Shown here: positions 30,883 to 38,114 of the stretch, in pieces
Numbering within the stretch: the stretch's first letter is position 1
Layout: every line of letters begins with the position of its first letter
DNA from: Vulcanimicrobiota bacterium
GTDB lineage: Bacteria; Vulcanimicrobiota; Xenobia; Xenobiales; JADMJV01
Direction: 5' to 3'
Assembly: GCA_017307785.1 (NCBI GenBank)
Contig: JAFKGI010000048.1
Span: forward strand, 1 to 54,963
Length of the DNA: 54,963 nt
Program-made: the position numbers and the translations under genes
Notes under the pieces: model-generated
Seen by the model: the letters and a program-made list of their open reading frames with translations, nothing else
Database searches by the model: none
What the model was told of the DNA's origin: nothing

Positions 30883-32189
30883 CTCTTCGACTGCGCCGCC
30901 CTGGAGGCGAACCCTCTCGCTGCCATCAGCCAGACCAAAAGCGGAACGACCACCATTCCCCCCACCTTGGTGGCCAGCAGTCCCCACTGGCCCGAATCCG
31001 GCCAGTAGCCGGCCTGAGCCACATCCCGCCAGGCCAGCGCGGCAGCCACCAGCAATCCAGCCAGCACCAGAACTTCGCCCGGCCTGGGTTTCCTGACCGA
31101 GAAAGTGGCCAACTGGCGCCAGGAGTTCCGGGGCAGCCAGCCCAGGGCCCGCATCGTGAATCCGGGCCGAGCCACCTCGAGCAGACCCACGGCAATCCAG
31201 CCTCCAACCGGCACATCACCGGCGAATTTCAACAGACCGCCCGGCAGCCAGCTCAAGACGGCAGTCGGGAATTGCAGCAACAGGGACGGCTGGGAACTCC
31301 AGTTGGGCCAGGCCAGAACCAATTCGCCCAGTCCCAGTGCGAGAAACAGCGCCAGCACTTGAGCCCGGCTCAACCAGAAAGCCCTCCCCTGAGCAAAAAC
31401 CAGGCCCATGAGAACTCCCCGAGCAAGCGAGTGAAATGGGTCGGAGCGCCAGCTGAACAGAGCCAAAACCAGGGCCCCGCACTGGAGGCGTCGGCTCGGG
31501 CCGCCGGAAAGACCGGCGCTCAGCAAAACAAGGCCCCAAAGCAGCCACCCTCGACCCAGGAAAGGGTCGGCCCACCGCGGCTCGTGCTCAGCGCCAAAGA
31601 AGCGGGCGGCCTTCCGACTCGACTCGGGATCAAAGTTCTCCTGATTGTGGTCGGCCTGGGGCAGCACTTCCAATTCCGCCTTCTGCAGTCCGGCCGCCTC
31701 ACGCATTTCCCGCAGCGAGTGCAATTGGTCCCAGGCCCCCACCATCAGCAGCGTGCGTGGACCCGAAGAGGTCACCGGGAAGCCGACCGCAACCATTCCG
31801 ACCACCCGTGAGTTTTGACCAGCGACTTCGGACACCAGGTCCGCTCCCATCGAGTGCCCCCACAGCCAGACCGGCCCTTGCCGGGCATAGGTGTCTACGG
31901 CCACTGAAATTTGGCGGACATATTCCGGATACTCCAGGCCACCGCGCAGATGGACATTGACCGCATTCAGTCCCCGCCGTGCCAAGGCCTGAGCCATGGG
32001 CCAGCTGCTCTCCCGCCCCTGGAAGATGGAATGCACCACCAGCACCGTGGCCGGCTGCTGCATCCCTCCATGCTCCGTCACTTCGATACCGTTCGGCAAA
32101 ACTCGAGAGTGCATCGGCAGCAACGGCGCAGCGTGAGCCATCCAAAGGCCAAGCAAGATCAACCCTACACCCGCCGCCGCCAACTTCAT
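30879..32189 (-). CDS. Alpha/beta hydrolase fused to a multi-pass membrane domain
   Basis: A 436-residue protein. A signal anchor (MKLAAAGVGLILLGLWMAHAA) precedes an alpha/beta hydrolase domain (about 25-195) with nucleophile S113 in GHSMGA, acid D154 (GAWD) and H181 (QADHNQ), probably outside the membrane. Residues 205-436 have about six to seven hydrophobic segments. The combination is not one I know. The ATG at 32189 is preferred to a TTG at 32216. Its stop overlaps the thioesterase start. Confidence 0.7.
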   Translation of the reverse strand: MKLAAAGVGLILLGLWMAHAAPLLPMHSRVLPNGIEVTEHGGMQQPATVLVVHSIFQGRESSWPMAQALARRGLNAVNVHLRGGLEYPEYVRQISVAVDTYARQGPVWLWGHSMGADLVSEVAGQNSRVVGMVAVGFPVTSSGPRTLLMVGAWDQLHSLREMREAAGLQKAELEVLPQADHNQENFDPESSRKAARFFGAEHEPRWADPFLGRGWLLWGLVLLSAGLSGGPSRRLQCGALVLALFSWRSDPFHSLARGVLMGLVFAQGRAFWLSRAQVLALFLALGLGELVLAWPNWSSQPSLLLQFPTAVLSWLPGGLLKFAGDVPVGGWIAVGLLEVARPGFTMRALGWLPRNSWRQLATFSVRKPRPGEVLVLAGLLVAAALAWRDVAQAGYWPDSGQWGLLATKVGGMVVVPLLVWLMAARGFASRAAQSKR

Positions 32190-32236
32190 GGAACTGTCTT
32201 TTCGCTGTTCTTCCAACCGGGCCCGCCTTCAAGCTA

Positions 32237-32265
32237 TTGACAAAATTCGCTCTCGGGAGCACCAT
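32237..32265 (+). promoter_or_regulatory. Possible promoter of the two-gene unit at 32296
   Basis: A perfect TTGACA (32237-32242) is followed after 17 bases by CACCAT, which matches the -10 consensus at only three positions. The start would be near 32272, 24 bases before the ATG. Confidence 0.35.
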
Positions 32266-32295
32266 CGCCGAAGATTGAGCTGAGGGGGTGCTTGC

Positions 32296-32814
32296 ATGAA
32301 AGTTCGTCCCACCGCGTTGCGGGCCACGATTTGTGAACAGAGCAATGGTCTGAGAATTACCATTCCCGCCCGACGCAATTGGTTTTTTCTCTTGTTTATC
32401 GGCTTCTGGCTGTGCGGTTGGGCGACCGGGTGGGTGGCCGTTGCACAGCAGTTGGTTTCTGGCAAGGGCAGCCTCTTTGAGTTCGCCTGGTTGGGAGCCT
32501 GGACGGTGGGTGGCTGTTTCGCCTTCCTGGCCTGGCTCTGGACGCTGGCCGGTAGGGAAGTGATCCTGTGGAACGTGTCCGGGCTGGTTCATCGACTGGA
32601 AATTGGACCATTTTCTCGGTCTTACGAATACGAAGGACGGGAAATCCAGAACCTTCGCTACTCCGAGGACGCTCAATCCAGACGAAATGGGCCGGGTCCC
32701 TGGGGCGGCAATCTGAGATTTGACTACGGCGCGAAAACCCATGCCTTTGGATTGGGTGTAGACGAAGCCGAGGGCAAGCAGATCCTGGACGCTCTGCAGC
32801 GCGCCCGACCGTAA
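32296..32814 (+). CDS. Two-helix membrane protein, unknown
   Basis: A 172-residue protein with two membrane helices (about 28-50 and 62-84) followed by a beta-rich cytoplasmic part (EVILWNVSGLVHRLEIGPFSRSYEY...NLRFDYG...FGLGVDEAEGKQILDAL). The tail pattern resembles the PH-like domains of small bacterial membrane proteins. A G-run 7 bases before the ATG serves as binding site. The next gene starts 3 bases after its stop. Confidence 0.65.
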   Translation: MKVRPTALRATICEQSNGLRITIPARRNWFFLLFIGFWLCGWATGWVAVAQQLVSGKGSLFEFAWLGAWTVGGCFAFLAWLWTLAGREVILWNVSGLVHRLEIGPFSRSYEYEGREIQNLRYSEDAQSRRNGPGPWGGNLRFDYGAKTHAFGLGVDEAEGKQILDALQRARP

Positions 32815-32817
32815 CTG

Positions 32818-33189
32818 GTGGGCGACTTTCATCTTCTGGTCTTCGACCAGACCCGCGCTCCCCAAGGCTGTCTGGGAGAACGGTGGTCCTGGCGCGGGGA
32901 CGTGCCTCAGTTGATTTCGGCTGCGCACCAATTCATCGCCGGACCCAATCCCGGGTCGGTCCGACTTTTCACTCTCACCGGCCACAAAGGGCTAGCCTTA
33001 CCCATTCATCACGACCTGTGCTGGAACGGTACCCTCGAAAGCGAACGAGAACTCAAGATTGCAGATGCGACCGAATGGCTGAGCACCGGGGCCGGCCTGC
33101 AGATCTTCATCTACAACGGCGACAGCGACTGCATCCGCCACTTTCTGGCACTCCCGGTGGCGGATCCGCAACCCTGGTTCTCACGCTAG
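32818..33189 (+). CDS. Hypothetical cytoplasmic protein
   Basis: A 123-residue protein beginning with a GTG 3 bases after the preceding stop, which implies translational coupling. It has no signal peptide or membrane segment, and contains His-rich LPIHHDLCW and a C-terminal IYNGDSDCIRHFL block. No family is recognised. Confidence 0.5.
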   Translation: MGDFHLLVFDQTRAPQGCLGERWSWRGDVPQLISAAHQFIAGPNPGSVRLFTLTGHKGLALPIHHDLCWNGTLESERELKIADATEWLSTGAGLQIFIYNGDSDCIRHFLALPVADPQPWFSR

Positions 33190-33269
33190 CCAGGTAGGGC
33201 TGGTGCTCCAGGGGTCCACCGGGATTAGCCGAATGATCCTACATCCGTGAAGTCAGGAGAATCCAGGTC

Positions 33270-33599
33270 ATGACCACTCGCGACTACTATTTTATCCTCG
33301 ACGTCCCGCCGATTTCCTCGCCCGAGCGCATTCGCCAGGCCTACCGCAACTTGTCCAAAAAGTATCACCCTGACCTCAACCCTCACGACAAACTGAACGC
33401 CGAAGCCAGGATGAAAGAACTGGTGGAAGCTTACAGCCACCTCATCGACCCCGAAAAACGCAAAATCTACGACAAGCAGCCGTTTTTTCAGGTGCGCCGC
33501 TTCCGCCGTCCGGAGCGACCCGTCCGTCAAATTCAGGAACCCACTCCCCCCAAGCCCGCCGGCCTGCTACAGAAGTTCCTGCGGCTTTTCAAGCGGTAG
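33270..33599 (+). CDS. Short J-domain (DnaJ-like) protein
   Basis: A 109-residue co-chaperone. The J domain (about 4-70) contains the essential HPD in KKYHPDLNPHD and the helix IV pattern AYSHLIDPEKRKIYD. A Pro/Arg-rich tail ends in an amphipathic basic helix (GLLQKFLRLFKR) that may touch membrane or a partner. It would stimulate a DnaK-type ATPase. No zinc-finger or substrate domain is present. The 3' end overlaps the GNAT gene by 33 bases. Confidence 0.9.
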   Translation: MTTRDYYFILDVPPISSPERIRQAYRNLSKKYHPDLNPHDKLNAEARMKELVEAYSHLIDPEKRKIYDKQPFFQVRRFRRPERPVRQIQEPTPPKPAGLLQKFLRLFKR

Positions 33600-34049
33600 G
33601 CGAAAGTAAGAATCCGTGTCGCGGACTCCCGGGTAACCGGCGTAGTCCGCGACGCGCCGGCCCCGCTGGAAGCCGAGTCGCTCCAGAACGCGTATGGAAG
33701 CTAGATTGCGGGCGCTGACATAAGCCGTCAAATACATCCCATCCGCCTGCCCGCAAGCCAGACGGGCGGCCCGTTCGGCCAGACCGCGTCCCCGAAATCT
33801 CGCGAGCACCCAGTAGGAAAGCTGCGCCGAGTAGCCGTAGGCGTCGGGCGTCAGGTCCACCTCCCCCACCCCCTGACCGTCCACCTCGATCACTTGCGAG
33901 CAGGCGTCTGTCCGGCGGATCCAATTGCCGGCAGCCCGTTCCCCACAACCGGAACGCAGCCCAAGCATCCGCCGTACATACGAGTCCCGGGATGCCTCGC
34001 GAACGAGCGCGACGTCCTCGGAAGACCAGGCCCGCAAGAGCAAGGTCAC
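33567..34049 (-). CDS. GNAT-family N-acetyltransferase
   Basis: A 160-residue RimJ/RimL-like acetyltransferase. The acetyl-CoA loop is RFRGRGLAERAARLA and the late motif is YVSARNLASIRVLERLGFQRGRR. The start is a GTG 1 base after the stop of the preceding gene (34051), making it the last gene of the addB-addA operon. The substrate is unknown. Confidence 0.88.
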   Translation of the reverse strand: MTLLLRAWSSEDVALVREASRDSYVRRMLGLRSGCGERAAGNWIRRTDACSQVIEVDGQGVGEVDLTPDAYGYSAQLSYWVLARFRGRGLAERAARLACGQADGMYLTAYVSARNLASIRVLERLGFQRGRRVADYAGYPGVRDTDSYFRLPLEKPQELL

Positions 34050-34050
34050 C

Positions 34051-35187
34051 TCAGAGCGTTTGAGCCCAACTCACGGCCTGCTCGCGCGTAGCCGTGAAGC
34101 ACTCATCCTGGACCGCCGAGAGACCCAGGTAGTCGGTGGTTCCGTCGGGCATGGGCCAGAAGACGTCCCAGCCAGGCGACAGTTCTTCCAATTCGAGTGG
34201 GAGCAAGCTCAGCCCGTGATGGACCGGAAACAATCGGCTCGGCTTGCCCTCACGGTAAACCGCCACACCATCCGCCCACACTCGTTGGGTAGCCGGAATC
34301 TTCGGCACGAAGTCCAGGGGAAGCAGCCATTCGTAGCGCTCAGTCTTCCGGACGCTGAGGCTATTCCAGCTGGTGCGCAACTCCGTGCGCACCGCGACAC
34401 GATCATCCACAGCCCCGCTCAGGTCGAGACGTGGTGCTCCGGGCGGCACGTCAAAGGTGTGCCCCGCGCCGTTGGGCAGCCGGTATTCCCCGAAATTGAG
34501 CAGCGATGGAATGATGAACCCCAACGCGTCCGCAACATCTGGACGAGACAGATGAAGTCCCACGCGGCCATAGCCCGAGTGCGGAGGGCATCCCAGCGGG
34601 GCCTCCCGCCCTTCCAAACGCAGCGGCAGATTCATGAACGCCATTTCGCGCGCCAGCTGCTTCTCCAGGTAGGCCGACAGCTGGACTCGCCGGGGGCTGA
34701 CCAGGCCAAAATTGACGACGATGGCCAGTCGGGAACGTTGATCTTTGGGAGGCAACGGGCATTTCGAACTGTTCTCCCCCATCACCGTAGCCCGGTAACC
34801 TGTATGCGTCCCTTCGCAGAGCAGATGCACCGAGAGCGGATTCAGAGCCGAGGCCCAGAGCACCGACTGAGCCCAGAACCGCACGGCCCGCTCGGAAGCG
34901 GAACTCTCACCGAGCACCAGATCCGGCACCAGAAACTCTGGAGCCACCTCATTCAGCTCGAATTCGACGCTCACACTGGTCGCATTGGACCCGACTTTCA
35001 CGGCCGTAGCCCGTGCGCATACCGCCGCCTGAATCGCAAAATAGACCCAACGATAGGGATAGAGCTCGGCCGCTTCCAGGAGACCCTTGCTGCGCGGCAA
35101 CTTGTTCAGCGTGAAGCGCCCCACCCCACCACTATCCAGGCCCTGGCTCAGCAAATAGATGTAATTCTCGATTTCGCTGGTGGCCAC
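34051..35187 (-). CDS. Unknown protein of the addAB operon, possibly degenerate GHKL fold
   Basis: A 378-residue protein with no membrane segment. Residues 1-80 (GVGRFTLNKLPRSKGLLEA...YRWVYFAIQAAVCARATAVKV) resemble in layout the N-terminus of GHKL/HSP90-like ATPases, where a helix is followed by an alternating strand, but the conserved Asn and the DxGxG loop are missing. Near 285-360 alternating strands occur (SRLFPVHHGLSLLPLELEEL). Its GTG start shares one base with the addA stop (TAGTG), so it is translationally coupled to addA. The function is unknown and a role with AddAB is inferred from position only. Confidence 0.6.
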   Translation of the reverse strand: MATSEIENYIYLLSQGLDSGGVGRFTLNKLPRSKGLLEAAELYPYRWVYFAIQAAVCARATAVKVGSNATSVSVEFELNEVAPEFLVPDLVLGESSASERAVRFWAQSVLWASALNPLSVHLLCEGTHTGYRATVMGENSSKCPLPPKDQRSRLAIVVNFGLVSPRRVQLSAYLEKQLAREMAFMNLPLRLEGREAPLGCPPHSGYGRVGLHLSRPDVADALGFIIPSLLNFGEYRLPNGAGHTFDVPPGAPRLDLSGAVDDRVAVRTELRTSWNSLSVRKTERYEWLLPLDFVPKIPATQRVWADGVAVYREGKPSRLFPVHHGLSLLPLELEELSPGWDVFWPMPDGTTDYLGLSAVQDECFTATREQAVSWAQTL

Positions 35188-38114
35188 TAAATCACCGCCA
35201 GGACGGCACGTACAGGTGCTCCCGTGGCCTGCTTCAAAGCGTAGGCATAGCCTGCAAGTTGCTGATGATACTCGGGTCGGTCCCCGTCGCTTTTAAAATC
35301 CACCACCGTGTAGACCCCCTCGCACTCAAACACCAGATCGGCCACTCCCTCGAGCACAACTCCTTCGGCCACTGGTGCCGTCAGCGGCACCTCGCGCCAG
35401 CCGGGCTTCCACAGATCGCTGGCATAGACTCGGCGCAGACGCTCCTGAAGATCTTCTTCCGCCAATTCCGGCCTCAGCTCCAGGGCCAGAGCGTGATGCA
35501 AGCGCCTTCCCAAGTCTCGATTTCCTCCACCCGGACCGAGGTGCACCACCTCCACCACCACGTCGTCAAAAGGATGGCGGTTGATCACCTTCAGGCCGCC
35601 GCCAGCTCGGGCCCGAATCTCTCGCTGCCGCTCGAGCCAGCGCTCCGACTCCGCGGCCGCTTCGGTCGCCCCCGTTGCGGCAAACATCTGAGCTGGATCC
35701 ACCTGGGGCTGTGGGGCGACGGCCCCCCCCGAACCACGCCACACGTCTTCGTCGCGGAGAGCCCGCACTAGCGGAGCCAGCCAGGACTCGCGGTCGGAAA
35801 AACGCGGAACCACCAGAAGGTCTCGAGCTCGAGTGGCGGCCACATAGGCCAGCCGATCACTTTCCGCCCGCAGGATGGCTTCCTCTCGTTCCTTGTAGAG
35901 ATGGAAATGACCGGGATAGATATCTTCCAGTCCGCAGGCAAAGCGTTGGGTTTCCGGACAACTGGCCTCGCTTACCGTAAAAATCGGAGCGGTGGCCGGG
36001 TCGGCCAGAATCACCACCGGGAACTCCAATCCTTTCGAAGAATGCACCGTTAGCAATCGGACTCCCGGCAATCCTTCATCGGGCGCCAGGCCTTCGCTGG
36101 CCTGGTCTTCCTCGGCCAGCTCCAGTAAATACTCCACGAAAGCTCGAAACGAAGTCGAGCCTCGTGCCTCAAAACTCCAGGCCAATCGCACAATTCGGCT
36201 GACGTTAGCCAGGCGCTGCTGCCCCTGTGACCACTGGGCCAGATGCAAGCGCAAGCCGGTGCGCTCCAGCAACAACTCGAGAGTGACACCGGCGGGGCGA
36301 CTGTTGCGCTCCTGGTGCATTTCCGCCAGCAAGCGGAGAGCTCGGGCCACTTCGTCGTCCTCTTCGGCCGCCTGTAAGGGGTCAAAATGTCCGTGCCGGC
36401 TGAAATAAGCGTCCAACAAAGGCTCGTCCATACCAAACAGCGGCCCGCGCAGCGCGGCAAAGACGCTGAGACGATCCTGCGGCCACTCGATAGCTTCCAG
36501 AGCCGTGCGCACGGCGGCCACCTCCTCGCGCTGATGCAGCCCACGACCGCTGAGGCTCAGATGCGCAATCGCCCGTGCGTCCAGTTCTTCCAAGATGGGA
36601 TCGAGATTCTGAGCCGCCGCGCGAAACAGCAAACACACGTCACGGTCCAGCACCGGTCGCCAGTTCCCCCGCTCGCAGACCTGAAAGCCCGAACGATGCA
36701 GCAACCAGTCGAGGAATTCGCCGGTGCGCCGCGCCATTTCTTCGCGAATCACCTGCATGGTCGGCGTATTCGGCCGCTCTTCGAACGGTAGTGCCAGCAG
36801 TGCCGGTTGACCCAAATCGTCCCGACGTTGCGGCTCCATCGGACGATAGCCGGCCTGCAGCCGGTATTCATCAGCCTGAAACACCGGAGCAAAGGCATCG
36901 TTGAGAAAGTGGACCAGTTCGGCGCGGCTGCGGAAATTGTTGTCCAGGTGCCTCTCTTCCAGCTGATGGTCACGCTGGAATCGCGTGTAGACAGCCGGGT
37001 CTCCTCTACGGAATCGATAAATCGCCTGTTTCGGGTCGCCGACCAGATACAAACCTTCCTGCCCCAACAGATGCACGATGTCCGCCTGCACCGGATCCGT
37101 ATCCTGGAATTCATCCACAAACAAAAAACGATAGCGCGTCTTCAGTCCACGCTGCAACAACTCACGGGTTCGCAGCAACAAATCGAGAAAATCCAGTCGT
37201 CCCATGCGGGATTTGCGGCGAGCAAACTCCTCCAGTAGTGGCTGCAGTTCTTGATACAACCGGGCCATCAAGTCCGCATCGGCCTGTTGCTTCCAGGCAT
37301 CCAACCGCACCTTCCAGGCATAAAGAGACGATGCGAAAGCTCGGTTCTGCTTCAGCATCTTGGGTCCGGGTTCACTCATGCCGCGCAAGGCTTTGTGGCA
37401 AACGCACAAACAGGCTTCTTGTTCGCGCCCGTCCTGATGCACCTGATAGCTCTGCAGAGCCAGGCGAACCGGTCCGTAAAGTTTGCGCAACCAATCGGAA
37501 AGCCCGTCGTGAAAGCCTCCCGAGACGTCCAAAAGCTGGACCAGTAGGGCCGGCATCTCGCTCTGCCAGCCCGAGGCGGGTACCGTCCATTCCCCAAGGC
37601 AGTGGCGATGGTCTGCCAGACGTTGAGCAAAGCGCAGTAAGCTGGGCCTTAGCCCCGCTGCTCGCCCCTGATAGTCAAGCGGGTGAAAGCGACGGCGCTG
37701 CAGCCGGGCCAGGGCCGGGTAGGCGGCTGCATCCTGTAGACCGGACTGGAACCAGTCGTTGAAGCACTCGCCAAAGAGCTTGCCGGCCGCAGCCGGGTCG
37801 AGCACTGTAAAGAGCGGGTCGATGCGAGCCTCGACGGGATTCTCCTGAAGCAAGTGCTGACAGAAACCGTGGACCGTGGCGAACTGAGCAAGCTCGAACT
37901 GACGGAGGGCAGCCTGCAAACCGGCCGCTTCCAACGCCTCCCGCAGACGCAGCTTCAGTTCTCCCGCTGCTTTCTCGGTAAAAGTGATGGCGGCAATCTC
38001 GGTGAGCTGGACTTCACCGGCTGCCAACAAGCCAACCACGGTTCGAATCAAGTCGGTAGTTTTTCCGCTACCCGCGGAAGCCTCGACCCACAGTCTCACG
38101 GCATCTCCCTCCAA
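35187..38114 (-). CDS. addA: AddA-type UvrD-like helicase-nuclease
   Basis: A 975-residue subunit of the AddAB double-strand-break resection enzyme. Superfamily 1 motifs are visible: Walker A ASAGSGKT (12-19), TFTEKAAGELK, Walker B V-D334-E335-F-Q-D, GDPKQAIYRFRRGD, TVHSSKGLEFPVVIL and YVAATRARDLLVV. The C-terminus carries the PD-(D/E)xK nuclease motifs VADLVFE, V-D939-F-K941 and QLAGYAYAL. It is shorter than Bacillus AddA (about 1230). It overlaps addB by 19 bases and the following unknown gene by 1 base. Confidence 0.93.
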   Translation of the reverse strand: MEGDAVRLWVEASAGSGKTTDLIRTVVGLLAAGEVQLTEIAAITFTEKAAGELKLRLREALEAAGLQAALRQFELAQFATVHGFCQHLLQENPVEARIDPLFTVLDPAAAGKLFGECFNDWFQSGLQDAAAYPALARLQRRRFHPLDYQGRAAGLRPSLLRFAQRLADHRHCLGEWTVPASGWQSEMPALLVQLLDVSGGFHDGLSDWLRKLYGPVRLALQSYQVHQDGREQEACLCVCHKALRGMSEPGPKMLKQNRAFASSLYAWKVRLDAWKQQADADLMARLYQELQPLLEEFARRKSRMGRLDFLDLLLRTRELLQRGLKTRYRFLFVDEFQDTDPVQADIVHLLGQEGLYLVGDPKQAIYRFRRGDPAVYTRFQRDHQLEERHLDNNFRSRAELVHFLNDAFAPVFQADEYRLQAGYRPMEPQRRDDLGQPALLALPFEERPNTPTMQVIREEMARRTGEFLDWLLHRSGFQVCERGNWRPVLDRDVCLLFRAAAQNLDPILEELDARAIAHLSLSGRGLHQREEVAAVRTALEAIEWPQDRLSVFAALRGPLFGMDEPLLDAYFSRHGHFDPLQAAEEDDEVARALRLLAEMHQERNSRPAGVTLELLLERTGLRLHLAQWSQGQQRLANVSRIVRLAWSFEARGSTSFRAFVEYLLELAEEDQASEGLAPDEGLPGVRLLTVHSSKGLEFPVVILADPATAPIFTVSEASCPETQRFACGLEDIYPGHFHLYKEREEAILRAESDRLAYVAATRARDLLVVPRFSDRESWLAPLVRALRDEDVWRGSGGAVAPQPQVDPAQMFAATGATEAAAESERWLERQREIRARAGGGLKVINRHPFDDVVVEVVHLGPGGGNRDLGRRLHHALALELRPELAEEDLQERLRRVYASDLWKPGWREVPLTAPVAEGVVLEGVADLVFECEGVYTVVDFKSDGDRPEYHQQLAGYAYALKQATGAPVRAVLAVI

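Noticed and set aside
31699..32985. 428-codon minus-strand open frame
   Set aside because: It crosses the promoter region and the start of two better-supported genes and has no coherent domain.
33925..35190. 421-codon plus-strand open frame
   Set aside because: It is antisense to the 378-residue addAB-operon gene and the GNAT gene; the Arg/Gln/His-rich sequence has no fold signature.
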